Source: Actinomycetes bacterium
GTDB taxonomy: Bacteria; Actinomycetota; Acidimicrobiia; IMCC26256; PALSA-610
DNA: 64,000 nucleotides
Assembly (NCBI GenBank): GCA_025360585.1
Contig: JANYBW010000042.1
Coordinates: forward strand, 170,985-234,984
Reading direction: 5' to 3'
The translations under genes and the position numbers were made by a program. The notes under the pieces were generated by a model. That model did not search any database. It saw only the letters and a list, made by a program, of their open reading frames with translations, and was not told the DNA's origin. Shown here piece by piece: positions 17,422-26,238 of this stretch. Every line of letters begins with the position of its first letter. The first letter of the stretch is position 1.

Positions 17422-18303
17422 GTGCGTAATTGGCGAGTACTGACTGCAGTGATTGCGGTGATTTTTGGTGTGGGTGCGGCCGCGGGGTCCTACTACTACC
17501 TGAACAAAGCCGATGAGCGTGCCCAGGGCAAACAGAAGCTGGTGCAGGTTCTGGTCGCTAAAAAGTCCATCCCAGCCGGCACGTTGGGTCAAGACGCAAC
17601 GAACGCGGAACTGTTGGGCTTAGAGAATCGGGTTGCGGCGGATGTCCCGCCGAGCGCCGTTTATACCAAAGCCCAAGTGGCCACATTGGTGGCGGTCGGA
17701 ACCATCGATCAGGGCAGCATCATTACGTCGAGTGATTTCGTCTTGAAGTCCGCGGTTGCCGGTGGACTTACCAGTCAGATCCAAAAGAAAAAGGGTCTCC
17801 AGGCGATGACGCTGAGCGTCGATCTTCAGCACGGCGTCGCAGGTCTGGTATCGCCGGGGGATTCGATCAACATGATTGTTTCGGTCGATGTCAAGGATCT
17901 CAACAACCCGAACAAAGAAGCGGGCAAGGCTAAAATCACTGCCTTCCTCCTGTCGAACTTGAAGGTCCTTGCCATCGATAAGTCGACTGTGGTGCCTGGA
18001 GCGACGCCCAAGGCGGTGCCCGCAGCCGGGGGAGATGCCACAGGAGCGACCACTCCCACCACGGCGGCGCCGACGACCCAGAACCTGGGGCTGCTGACCG
18101 TCGAGGTGTCGAGCCGTCAAGCCGAGCAAATCGCGCACGCCTATGCGTTCGCGCATCCGATCTATTTGACCCTCAACCCGACGGGGTTTGATCCCAAAGA
18201 CCTAAAAGCGGTCGATGAGATCGTGGAGATTTACAACTACTTCGATCAGGACCTCAAGTTGCTTCGCAAATGGCAGGCATTGGTGCCGCACACGAATAAC
18301 TAA
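17422..18303 (+). CDS. cpaB: Flp pilus assembly protein CpaB/RcpC
   Basis: 293 residues: one N-terminal transmembrane helix (VLTAVIAVIFGVGAAAGSYYYL), a SAF-type domain (VLVAKKSIPAGTLGQDA) and an RcpC-like region (GLVSPGDSINMIVSVDV), then a Pro/Ala/Thr-rich insert and a C-terminal domain with VSSRQAEQIAHAYAFAHPIYLTLNP. GTG 17422 is chosen as start because GAGGGG lies 7 bases upstream. First gene of the tad operon. In this Gram-positive cell it would act at the membrane or wall, perhaps with an outer assembly factor. Confidence 0.87.
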   Translation: MRNWRVLTAVIAVIFGVGAAAGSYYYLNKADERAQGKQKLVQVLVAKKSIPAGTLGQDATNAELLGLENRVAADVPPSAVYTKAQVATLVAVGTIDQGSIITSSDFVLKSAVAGGLTSQIQKKKGLQAMTLSVDLQHGVAGLVSPGDSINMIVSVDVKDLNNPNKEAGKAKITAFLLSNLKVLAIDKSTVVPGATPKAVPAAGGDATGATTPTTAAPTTQNLGLLTVEVSSRQAEQIAHAYAFAHPIYLTLNPTGFDPKDLKAVDEIVEIYNYFDQDLKLLRKWQALVPHTNN

Positions 18304-18389
18304 GGACAGCGGTTGGAAGGAGTCCGAACGTTCGGACAATTCCCGCCGGCAATCCGCACATTGACGAATACACGGACGAGAGAACGTAT

Positions 18390-19643
18390 ATGGCTAGCGA
18401 AGGACTGGGTTTCGGAGTGCATCGGGCACAGCGCTGCGCGGTCGCAGTCGTCGCGGCAGAACACCGCGAACGCACCAAATGGTCCATCGAGCTGGCGGCA
18501 TTCGACGCGACCACCTTCGATACCCTCGACGCACTCCTCGATACCCTCGACGAACACACTCCGGCCGTCGTGATTTTGAGCCCGCAGTACGCCACCGAAG
18601 GCGGGTTCCGGCAACTCCAACGTATGGCGAGATCCCATCCTGCCGTTGGGGCGATCCTGTTGCTCGAAGCGCTGTCGTTGGACCTCTTGCAAGAAGCGTT
18701 GCGCAGTGGTGTCCGCGACGTTGCGACGGTCGACACCGACGCCGCGGCCTTGAGCATCTCCGTGCAACGCGTGACGGAGATGATGATCGAAATTGCTCGG
18801 CAATCCATGCCGGTCGCTGCTGCTCCGGACCCACTCACCCTTGGGCGAGTGATTGTGGCGTTTTCGACCAAGGGGGGCGTTGGCAAAAGCATGGTCGCGA
18901 CCAACCTGGCGGCGGGTCTTGCGATGCGTGGCAAAAAGACCGTGATCGTTGACTGCGATTTGCAGTTCGGCGATGTCGCGGTCTTGCTTGGCGTGCCGCC
19001 TGTGCACACCACCGTTGACGCCGCGGGGGCGATTAAGCACGCGGACTTGGATCTCATGGAGAGCCTCCTTGCAGTCCATGGCCCTACAAATCTTTTCGTA
19101 CTTCCCGCGCCGATCGAACCATCGGCCGCGGACACCATCAGCCCTGAAGCGATGGTGCACATCATTGAACTCCTGCGGCAACGCCATGAGTTTGTGGTCA
19201 TCGATATGCCTCCGCACTTCGACGATGTTGTGCTGGCACTCCTCGATTACGCCGACGATGTATTGCTTGTCGCTTCGATGGATATTCCCAGCATCAAGAA
19301 CCTCAAGGTCGGCATGCAAACCCTTGATCTGTTGTCGCTGGCGGGCGACAAACTCAAACTGGTGTTGAACCGAGCGAACGCGAAAGTCAATCTTGAGCTC
19401 GCAGACGTTGAGCGAGCTTTGGGCATGAAAACTGATTTCCGAGTGCCATCAGATATCTGTGTGCCCCAAGCGGTGAACCGTGGGGTACCGGTCATTGTTG
19501 ATCGTCCGAAATCGAATGCGGGGATGGCCATGGGGGTAATGGCAGATGTCTTTGCGGGTACGAATTCTGGGATCACCGGAGGCGACTTCGGAGATATTGC
19601 CCCGGCGGCCGAGACGGCGAAGCGCCGCTGGCGCCGAGACTAG
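18390..19643 (+). CDS. cpaE: Pilus assembly ATPase CpaE/TadZ
   Basis: 417 residues. The N-terminal ~140 residues resemble an atypical receiver domain (AVVILSPQYATEGGF, LSLDLLQEALRSGVRDV). A ParA/MinD-type ATPase follows with deviant Walker A KGGVGKS near residue 160, VDCDLQFGDVAVLLGV and FVVIDMPPHFDD. TadZ proteins place the pilus machine at a cell site (known). Located between cpaB and cpaF, 9 bases from the latter. Confidence 0.9.
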   Translation: MASEGLGFGVHRAQRCAVAVVAAEHRERTKWSIELAAFDATTFDTLDALLDTLDEHTPAVVILSPQYATEGGFRQLQRMARSHPAVGAILLLEALSLDLLQEALRSGVRDVATVDTDAAALSISVQRVTEMMIEIARQSMPVAAAPDPLTLGRVIVAFSTKGGVGKSMVATNLAAGLAMRGKKTVIVDCDLQFGDVAVLLGVPPVHTTVDAAGAIKHADLDLMESLLAVHGPTNLFVLPAPIEPSAADTISPEAMVHIIELLRQRHEFVVIDMPPHFDDVVLALLDYADDVLLVASMDIPSIKNLKVGMQTLDLLSLAGDKLKLVLNRANAKVNLELADVERALGMKTDFRVPSDICVPQAVNRGVPVIVDRPKSNAGMAMGVMADVFAGTNSGITGGDFGDIAPAAETAKRRWRRD

Positions 19644-19652
19644 GAGCACAGC

Positions 19653-21005
19653 ATGTCGCAGTTCACTAAATGGCAAGACTTTCAGAAGCCGGCCGCGTCA
19701 ATGCGAACCGCGCAAGTAGAAGATCTGCGCCACCGCATTCATGCCAAAGTCATCGAGACCCTCGGCCCGCTGCTCGAAGACCCAAACACCTCAGATACCG
19801 AACTCCGCCGTGGTATCGCGGACACGATTCACAAGACGTTGGGCGATGAAGCTCTCGTACTGTCGGGTACTGAGCGTGCCGAACTGGTTCGCGAAATTAC
19901 CGATGACGCACTCGGGTATGGCCCGATTGACAAGTTCGTAAAAGACCCAAGCGTCAGCGAAATCATGTGTAATGGGCCCCACGATATTTACGTCGAACGT
20001 GAAGGCCGGCTCGTGCGTAGCGACGCCCACTTCAACGATGAAGGCCACCTTCGTCGAGTGATTGATCGCATCGTGAGCGAAGTCGGTCGACGCGTCGATG
20101 AATCGACTCCGATGGTTGACGCTCGGCTCCCGGATGGTTCCCGCGTCAATGCGGTCGTGCATCCGGTTTCGATCGGTGGGCCATTTCTTACGATCCGAAA
20201 ATTCGCCAAGGTTCCGTTGCAGATTTCTGATCTGATCAACTTCGGCACGTGCACGCCTGCCGTTGCGCATTTCCTCGACGCGTGTGTTCGCGGCCGCTTG
20301 AACTGCCTCATCAGCGGCGGTACTGGCTCGGGTAAGACAACACTCTTGAACGTGCTGTCGTCGTTTATTCCGCCGTCTGAACGTATCGTCACGGTCGAAG
20401 ATGCCAAAGAACTTCGTCTGCAACAAGACCATGTGTTATCGATGGAAACGCGCCCACCGAATATTGAAAGTACCGGTGAGGTCACGATCCGCGATCTGGT
20501 GCGCAACACGTTGCGGATGCGACCCGATCGCATCATCGTCGGTGAATGTCGAGGACCAGAAGCCCTCGACATGCTGCAAGCCATGAACACTGGCCACGAC
20601 GGTTCCCTGACCACGATTCACTGCAACTCGCCGCGTGACGCGCTCAGCCGTATCGAAACGCTTGTCCTGATGGCCGGACTCGATATTCCGGCGCGCGGTG
20701 TTCGTGAACAAGTCGCGTCCGCACTCGATCTGATCGTGCACGTATCACGATTGCGCGACGGTAGTCGACGGGTGACGCACGTCTCTGAGGTCGCCGGTAT
20801 GGAGGGCGAAACCATCGTGCTCCAAGACCTGTACCTCTTCGATTTCGGTATGGGGGTCGACGCCGATAACAAATTTGTAGGACGCCTGAAAAGCACCGGG
20901 ATCCGACCCCGATTCACGGATCGCCTTGCGGATCACGGAATCCGGCTCGAAAACGAACTCTTCACCCTCGAACCATTCGCTCGCCGCGCTGGAGGTGCAC
21001 GATGA
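19653..21005 (+). CDS. cpaF: Type II/IV secretion ATPase CpaF/TadA
   Basis: 450 residues; hexameric motor for Flp pilus extension. An N-terminal helical domain is followed by the VARLPDGSRVNAV-type region, Walker A GGTGSGKTTLLN near residues 220-232, the Asp box (VTVEDAKELRLQQ), Walker B region IIVGECRGPEALDML and the His box (HDGSLTTIHCNS). Ends in an ATGA overlap with tadB. Confidence 0.95.
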   Translation: MSQFTKWQDFQKPAASMRTAQVEDLRHRIHAKVIETLGPLLEDPNTSDTELRRGIADTIHKTLGDEALVLSGTERAELVREITDDALGYGPIDKFVKDPSVSEIMCNGPHDIYVEREGRLVRSDAHFNDEGHLRRVIDRIVSEVGRRVDESTPMVDARLPDGSRVNAVVHPVSIGGPFLTIRKFAKVPLQISDLINFGTCTPAVAHFLDACVRGRLNCLISGGTGSGKTTLLNVLSSFIPPSERIVTVEDAKELRLQQDHVLSMETRPPNIESTGEVTIRDLVRNTLRMRPDRIIVGECRGPEALDMLQAMNTGHDGSLTTIHCNSPRDALSRIETLVLMAGLDIPARGVREQVASALDLIVHVSRLRDGSRRVTHVSEVAGMEGETIVLQDLYLFDFGMGVDADNKFVGRLKSTGIRPRFTDRLADHGIRLENELFTLEPFARRAGGAR

Positions 21006-22009
21006 ACGCACTGGCATTCCTTGATTCTCCGTCGATGCGGTTCATCGTTCCGGGCATTACCGCAATCGCGGCCGTCGCAGTGGCGGTGTGTGTTTCTTTC
21101 GTCGTGACGCAACGCTTCGGTCGTATTGAGCGGCGGCTCGCTGGATACGAACCGATTGGCGCTGCCGCGAAGCCGCTGTCGCAAAACGAAGGATTCGATC
21201 TCTCAACTGATAGCAAGTTGGGCGCAAGCGCCGTCGATCTGACGCGCGATTTTGCTGAGCGCACCGGCATGTTGGGCAAAGTCGAACTGTTTCTTGAACA
21301 AGCCGATATTCCGCTTCGGACCGCCGAGTTTCTCTTCTACGCGCCGGTTGCCGTAGTCATATTTTCTGCCCTTGCGATCCTCACATTGGGTGTCGTCTCC
21401 GGAGCGGTGGTGGCGGGTCTGATCGTGTTCGTGCCGTTTGCGTTCGTGAGCCAGAAGCGCAGCCGACGGTTGCGTCGTTTTGAAGATCAGCTCCCAGATT
21501 CACTCAACCTGCTCGCCGGTTCGATGCGCGCCGGGTTTTCGTTCATGCAGGGTCTCGAAGCGATTGCCAACGAAGCCGCAGAACCCGCTCGCAAAGAACT
21601 GCAACGGGTGTTCACCGAAGCCCGGCTGGGTCGCAACGTTGAAGACGCGATGCAAGACAGTGCGGATCGGATGTCGAGCGTCGATATGGGCTGGGTCGTG
21701 ATGGCCCTGCGCATCCAACGCGAGGTCGGCGGAAACCTGGCCGAACTCCTCGACACCGTCGCGAACACCATGACGCAGCGCGAGCGTTTGCGTCGTGAAC
21801 TCAAAGCGCTGACGGCCGAAGGCCGGTTCTCGGGCTACGTGCTGACGATCATGCCGTTCTTTTTTCTCGGCATGTTTCAGCTGCTCCAGCCGTCGTACGT
21901 TCCGACGCTGTTTCACGAAACGTTAGGGATTTTTGCGTTAATCGGTGCGGGGGTTGGCATCCTCGTTGGATGGTTCTGGCTACGCAAGATCGTGGATATC
22001 GAGGTCTAG
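21002..22009 (+). CDS. tadB: Pilus assembly membrane protein TadB
   Basis: 335 residues with about four transmembrane segments and a GspF/T2SSF domain (LRRFEDQLPDSLNLLAGSMRAGFSFMQGLEAIANE). The N-terminal helix is followed by FVVTQRFGRIERRLAGYEP. Forms the inner-membrane platform with TadC. Starts in the cpaF stop codon and ends 2 bases before tadC. Confidence 0.92.
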   Translation: MNALAFLDSPSMRFIVPGITAIAAVAVAVCVSFVVTQRFGRIERRLAGYEPIGAAAKPLSQNEGFDLSTDSKLGASAVDLTRDFAERTGMLGKVELFLEQADIPLRTAEFLFYAPVAVVIFSALAILTLGVVSGAVVAGLIVFVPFAFVSQKRSRRLRRFEDQLPDSLNLLAGSMRAGFSFMQGLEAIANEAAEPARKELQRVFTEARLGRNVEDAMQDSADRMSSVDMGWVVMALRIQREVGGNLAELLDTVANTMTQRERLRRELKALTAEGRFSGYVLTIMPFFFLGMFQLLQPSYVPTLFHETLGIFALIGAGVGILVGWFWLRKIVDIEV

Positions 22010-22011
22010 AT

Positions 22012-22923
22012 ATGTTGCTGTTCATCATTGCGGGATTTGGCATTGCGGCTTCGATGCTAGGGCTTATGGCTGTCGCCGGGGCGGGTCAACGCTCCGAGAC
22101 TCGCCGTTCGCTGCGCGCGCTCGATGACTATCAAGTCAACGTCCTACGCGAAAAAGAGATGCTCAATTCATTCGGCAAACGGGTACTGCTGCCGTTCGGG
22201 GATTCAGTGGGCGCGGCGATCAAGAAATACACCCCGGCTGGCTACATCGATTCGATCAGTAAAAAGATTCTGCTCGCCGGCAACCCAGTTGGGTATCACG
22301 TCGACCGCACGATCATGTTGAAGCTCCTTGGTCTGTTGTCCGTAGTGCTTTGGTATCCGCTCGTGTTCATGGTGATCAATCCTGGCGGTCTGCTCGCGCT
22401 CCTCATGTTCCTTGGGCTTTGGATCGCATCGTTTATGGGCCCGGAAATTGCGCTCGATCGAGCGATCTCCGAACGCCGGTCTTCGATGGCCCGAGCGCTC
22501 CCCGACATTCTCGATCTTTTGGTGATCTCGGTCGAAGCTGGTCTCGGATTCGAACAAGCGCTCGACCGCACCGCGAATTCAGTTCCTGGCCATCTGTCTG
22601 ACGAGTTTCGCCGAATGCTCCAAGAAACCCGGCTCGGTGAATCGCGTGCGGATGCCTTGCGAGCACTCGATGAACGAACCGACGTACCGGAACTGCGATC
22701 GTTCATTATGGCGCTGCTGCAAGCCGATACGTTCGGGGTCTCGATCGGCCGGATCCTTCGCTCACAAGCCGACGAAATGCGCGTTCGTCGACGGTTGACC
22801 GCCCAAGAAAAGGCCCAAAAAACTCCGGTAAAGATGCTGTTTCCGTTGGTGACCTGCATCTTTCCGGCGGTTTTCGTTATTGTGCTCGGACCCGCGATGA
22901 TCACGATTTCGAAGTCCTTGTAG
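22012..22923 (+). CDS. tadC: Pilus assembly membrane protein TadC
   Basis: 303 residues; second GspF-type platform protein with LPDILDLLVISVEAGLGFEQAL and the C-terminal TPVKMLFPLVTCIFPAVFVIVLGPA, typical of TadC. Start ATG 22012, 2 bases after tadB. A longer in-frame start inside tadB (21970) is rejected since it would overlap its C-terminal helix. No tadE/F-like pseudopilin or prepilin peptidase gene follows; those must be elsewhere. Confidence 0.92.
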   Translation: MLLFIIAGFGIAASMLGLMAVAGAGQRSETRRSLRALDDYQVNVLREKEMLNSFGKRVLLPFGDSVGAAIKKYTPAGYIDSISKKILLAGNPVGYHVDRTIMLKLLGLLSVVLWYPLVFMVINPGGLLALLMFLGLWIASFMGPEIALDRAISERRSSMARALPDILDLLVISVEAGLGFEQALDRTANSVPGHLSDEFRRMLQETRLGESRADALRALDERTDVPELRSFIMALLQADTFGVSIGRILRSQADEMRVRRRLTAQEKAQKTPVKMLFPLVTCIFPAVFVIVLGPAMITISKSL

Positions 22924-22951
22924 CAACCCGCATTCGGTCGATGAGTACGGC

Positions 22952-24469
22952 ATGGTGAGCGTCCTCGATCCTGACGAAGTGCTTGCCCCTGGGTCCGTCA
23001 CGAATGCAGCGCCCGACACCGCTGGCGGCGAGCCGGGGCCACGATCTCGGTTTGGGAATCTCACCTGGCTATTCTCCGCCGCGTTCGCGATGGGCGGCCT
23101 CAAAGTCGGTTTGGCCCGGCTCGGCGACAATTCGTTTTTTGTACATCTGACGACGGGAAATTGGATTCTCGATCACGGATCCGTACCCCATCACGATGTG
23201 TATTCGTACACCGCCGCTGGCCGACCATTCCTTGCTCAGTCTTGGCTCGCGGAAGCGCTGTACAGCTTCCTCGATCGTTCGGCCCTCGGTGGTTTCGGTA
23301 TCCGGCTCATGATGGGGATCGTGGCTGCGGGTATCGGCGCGGCGACGTTCCGATTGACCTTGAGGCTGTGCCGCGATCGCATCCGCGCTGCAGGCATCAC
23401 CCTGGTTGCATTCGCCGTGATCGCGGCGATGTATTCGGCGCGTCCGCTCGGCTTCGGCCTACTCGGCCTCGTCGGAGTGCTGTGGATTGTTGAGGTCCCG
23501 GAATCTCGGATCGGGCAACGGTTGAGCATTTCATTGCCGATCGTCATGTGGCTATGGGGCAATGTCCACGGTTCTATGGCGCTGGGCTTTGGCTATATAG
23601 CTTTGCATCTCATCGGTCGAGCGGCAGACGGCGCATTGCCACGGCGCGGGACCCGTGAAATTCAGATTGTGCGAGCGGCCGCCGTCTCGTTGGTCACGTT
23701 GTGCGTGAACCCGTACGGACCATCGTTGGTGCTGTTTCCAGTGGAGTTGCTCCGCAAAGGTAGCGCGCTCAAAGACGTCGTGGAATGGATGTCGCCGAGC
23801 TTTCACACGACGGCCGGCATTTCCTTCGCGGCCTGGCTGATCGTCGCGTTGAGTGTGTTGACCCTTGGTAAACGTCCGTTGCGCCGCGACATCATCGTCG
23901 CGGTTCCGTTTTTGATCATGGCGCTTTGGGCCTTGCGGAATCTCGGTGTTGCCACGCTCGTCATGGTGCCCATCGTGGCTCGATCGGCCGCGAAAGATAC
24001 CGAACCGTCAGATGATCCCACGCGGGCGATTGGACGACTTATCGGGTGCGGAATCGTTGCGCTTGCTCTGCTGTTCGCCGCACAGGCGAGCGCAGAGGCG
24101 TCCTACGACGCCCGATCCTTTTCACGCGATGCGTACCGCTACGTAGCGAAAAACTACGGCGAAGGCCGCCGACTCTTCACCACGGATGCCAATGCTGGCT
24201 GGATGCTTGCTGCTCACTTTCCCAAGCAGCGCGTATTTATGGACGATCGCTACGACATGTTTCCCCAAGCCGTCATCGATGATTACACGTCGGTATCGCG
24301 GCTTCGATCAGGATGGCAACGAATCCTCACTCACTACCGCATTGAGGTCATCATCTGGCCGACGGCAAGCCCGCTGAGCGAGGCACTGTTGCTCGATACT
24401 TCGCAGTGGAAGCGCGCCTATCGCGACAAGGGTTGGACCGTATTCGTCCCCGCCCACCCGAGTAGCTGA
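22952..24469 (+). CDS. Polytopic membrane protein, GT-C glycosyltransferase-like
   Basis: 505 residues with about ten hydrophobic segments. Near the N-terminus the pattern DNSFFVHLTTGNWILDHGSVPHHDVYS...GRPFLAQSWLAE resembles the first extracytoplasmic loop of GT-C type sugar transferases, including acidic-His residues. A C-terminal ~100-residue soluble domain (YRYVAKNYGEGRRLFTTDANAGWML, FMDDRYDMFP) follows. Located 28 bases after tadC, so it might modify pilins or surface glycans, but that is inferred from position only. ATG 22952 or the overlapping GTG 22955 could be the start. Confidence 0.6.
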   Translation: MVSVLDPDEVLAPGSVTNAAPDTAGGEPGPRSRFGNLTWLFSAAFAMGGLKVGLARLGDNSFFVHLTTGNWILDHGSVPHHDVYSYTAAGRPFLAQSWLAEALYSFLDRSALGGFGIRLMMGIVAAGIGAATFRLTLRLCRDRIRAAGITLVAFAVIAAMYSARPLGFGLLGLVGVLWIVEVPESRIGQRLSISLPIVMWLWGNVHGSMALGFGYIALHLIGRAADGALPRRGTREIQIVRAAAVSLVTLCVNPYGPSLVLFPVELLRKGSALKDVVEWMSPSFHTTAGISFAAWLIVALSVLTLGKRPLRRDIIVAVPFLIMALWALRNLGVATLVMVPIVARSAAKDTEPSDDPTRAIGRLIGCGIVALALLFAAQASAEASYDARSFSRDAYRYVAKNYGEGRRLFTTDANAGWMLAAHFPKQRVFMDDRYDMFPQAVIDDYTSVSRLRSGWQRILTHYRIEVIIWPTASPLSEALLLDTSQWKRAYRDKGWTVFVPAHPSS

Positions 24470-24628
24470 CGTATCGGATGTTTGTCTAGCCGATTTAGCC
24501 GATTTGGCTGTTGGCTGACGACATTTTCGATGATCATTCACCGGTGGTGACCCCTGTCGATGAAGTAGGGCGATTGGCCGCTTTTGCGAGTTCGCCCCTG
24601 GTTTCGTTGGTCTGTGTCGCAACACGAA

Positions 24629-24658
24629 GAAGCCGCAGGCATCCATGCCTGCGGCTTC
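24629..24658 (-). terminator. Hairpin terminator downstream of the first flp gene
   Basis: A 14-bp inverted repeat (24629-24642 with 24645-24658) with a 2-base centre; in RNA the loop would open to 4-6 bases. It lies 40 bases past the minus-strand flp stop (24699) and is followed on that strand by ttcgtgttg. It may also stop plus-strand transcripts arriving from the GT-C-like gene. Confidence 0.75.
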
Positions 24659-24698
24659 GACGGGTGGGCCCGAAGGCCTGCCATATTGGTGGAGTGAA

Positions 24699-24884
24699 TT
24701 AGCCGATTTGGCTGTTGGCCGAAGACAACTTCGACGAAACGTTCGTACCGACGGCCTTGACCGCTACGAGCACGATGATGGCGATGAACGCCAGGAGGAG
24801 CAAGTACTCCACCAAGTTGGCGCCACGCTCGTCACGGTTCGCGAACTTGCTTTCGAGCCAGGTGCGGAAGATGAAAAGATCCAT
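24699..24884 (-). CDS. flp: Flp-type pilin
   Basis: 61-residue type IVb prepilin. A short basic leader ends at Gly in RGANLVEYLLLL, where the prepilin peptidase should cut before Ala, with the conserved Glu+5-Tyr pair and a single 20-residue hydrophobic helix (LLLLAFIAIIVLVAVKAVG). Start ATG 24884 with AAAGGA 9 bases upstream; a longer reading to 24956 is non-conserved. Paralogue of the second flp gene at 25146, about two-thirds identical by eye. Transcribed opposite to the tad operon and flanked by hairpins, which suggests independent high-level expression. Confidence 0.92.
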   Translation of the reverse strand: MDLFIFRTWLESKFANRDERGANLVEYLLLLAFIAIIVLVAVKAVGTNVSSKLSSANSQIG

Positions 24885-25051
24885 GTTTGTTGTTCCTTTT
24901 GGGTAGTGGTTGCTGCGTGTGAATGCAGTATCGCCACTATCCGTGAGGATATCCATGGGCCATCAGGACCAAACGCGAGCGTCCAATCATGTCGCTGAAC
25001 ACACCAGGACGCATTCTGAAGCTGCGCGTAGGTCTCTGGACTCACGCGTAA

Positions 25052-25079
25052 TGGCCCGCAGATGAATATCTGCGGGCCA
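25052..25079 (-). terminator. Hairpin between the two flp genes
   Basis: A 12-bp perfect stem (25052-25063 with 25068-25079) with a 4-base loop, 67 bases downstream of the 25146 flp stop on the minus strand. The tail is not a clear T-run (attacgcg), so it may be a partial terminator or an mRNA-stabilising hairpin that sets the ratio of the two pilins. Confidence 0.6.
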
Positions 25080-25145
25080 CTGCGCGGTCCCGGACTGGGC
25101 CGGGATCTGATGCGGTCGCCCAAGGTTGCTCGAGCGACGCGTTGG

Positions 25146-25331
25146 TTAGCCGAGCGAGCTGTTTGCTTGGCTAAATTTGCTGCTGACGTGCGTACCGATG
25201 TTCTGCACGGCGACGAGCACGATGACGGCGATAAACGCCAACAAAAGTACGTACTCAACCATGTTGGCTCCCCGTTGCGATTTCGGGGCGATTCGAGCTT
25301 CGAAAAAGCTTCGCAAAATAAACAGGTTCAT
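25146..25331 (-). CDS. flp: Flp-type pilin (second copy)
   Basis: 61-residue type IVb prepilin with leader MNLFILRSFFEARIAPKSQRG, cleavage expected after Gly in RGANMVEYVLLLAF, Glu+5-Tyr, and a hydrophobic helix (YVLLLAFIAVIVLVAVQNIG). Start ATG 25331, with GGGGGT about 7 bases upstream. First of the two pilin genes in transcription order and the closest to the NarL-type regulator. Confidence 0.92.
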   Translation of the reverse strand: MNLFILRSFFEARIAPKSQRGANMVEYVLLLAFIAVIVLVAVQNIGTHVSSKFSQANSSLG

Positions 25332-25494
25332 AGTGTGACCCCCTACAGGTCTGTGTTTGGTTGTTGTGTTACCCAGTCCGTGATGGATTCTCCTGCGCAG
25401 CGCTGCACGGTTGTGCATTGCTGATGTTGAGGATACGGAAGTTGCTGTAGGGGTACTAGTTACCGATGGGATAGATGTTGCTTGCGTTGTTCTG

Positions 25495-25587
25495 GCTGCG
25501 CTCAGTGCAGCTATGCAATTCCGCTGCGCTCAGTGCCGCTGTGCAATTCCGCTGCGCTCAGTGCAGCTGGACAATTCCGCTGCGCAC
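25495..25587. repeat. 28-bp tandem repeat spanning the 3' end of the response regulator gene
   Basis: Three near-identical copies (25495-25522, 25523-25550, 25551-25578) plus the first 7 to 9 bases of a fourth. The third copy, read on the minus strand, is the real C-terminus of the response regulator (SGIVQLH and its stop), so the copies at 25495 and 25523 look like duplications of the gene's end into the intergenic space. The unit is not a multiple of three. Confidence 0.9.
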
Positions 25588-26238
25588 TGCCGACAACACC
25601 GCCTGAGTACGGTCTCGGGCATCGAGTTTGGCGTAGATCGAAGCCAGGTGATTCTTCACCGTTTTTGCGGAGATGAACAGCTCCCGCGCTACTTCGGGCG
25701 TGGATCGGCCATCGGCGATCAATTGAAGAATCTCTTCTTCGCGTGCCGTCAATGGCGAAGCGGAGGTGGCTCGCTCTGCTCGCGGTTCGTCGCCCCAAGC
25801 CGTACCCGTGGGCACTGAAACCAACGGTTGGAATTGGCGGGCGATCTGTTGCGCCATTTCCGCGGAGAGTTGCTCGCCTTGCGCTACGGCACGCACGGTA
25901 CTGACGAGGTCGAGCATCGCTGAGTCCTTGGTGAGAAACGCACTGGCGCCGTTGCGGAGCGCGCGCGCTTTGAGCTCGTCTTCGGCGTGCATGGTGAGCA
26001 CCACGATCGCCACGCTCGGCCACCGTTCATGAATGCGTTTAGTGGCCTCGACACCATCGAGTACCGGCATGGTGACATCGAGCACGACAAGATCCGGCAT
26101 CGTCGCGGCAACACAACGAATGGCCTCTTCACCGTCGCCGGCTTCGGCAACGATCTCGAAGTCGGCGTCTTCGAGCGAACGCCGTAACGCTTGGCGTAGG
26201 AGCTGGTGATCATCGGCGAGAACAACGCGGGTTTTCAT
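25558..26238 (-). CDS. NarL/FixJ-type response regulator
   Basis: 226 residues: receiver domain with ADD (8-10), phospho-acceptor Asp54 in LVVLDVTMP and FLTKDS, then a LuxR-type helix-turn-helix (LTAREEEILQLIADGRSTPEVARELFISAKTVKNHLASIYAKL). Binds DNA when phosphorylated. Its ATG overlaps the stop of the upstream kinase gene (ATGA), so the pair is translationally coupled. Proximity to the flp genes suggests, but does not show, control of pilin expression. Confidence 0.93.
   Translation of the reverse strand: MKTRVVLADDHQLLRQALRRSLEDADFEIVAEAGDGEEAIRCVAATMPDLVVLDVTMPVLDGVEATKRIHERWPSVAIVVLTMHAEDELKARALRNGASAFLTKDSAMLDLVSTVRAVAQGEQLSAEMAQQIARQFQPLVSVPTGTAWGDEPRAERATSASPLTAREEEILQLIADGRSTPEVARELFISAKTVKNHLASIYAKLDARDRTQAVLSAVRSGIVQLH

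Noticed and set aside
18300..19319. 339-codon minus-strand open frame opposite cpaE
   Set aside because: Antisense to a well-supported ATPase gene; His/Arg-rich nonsense composition.
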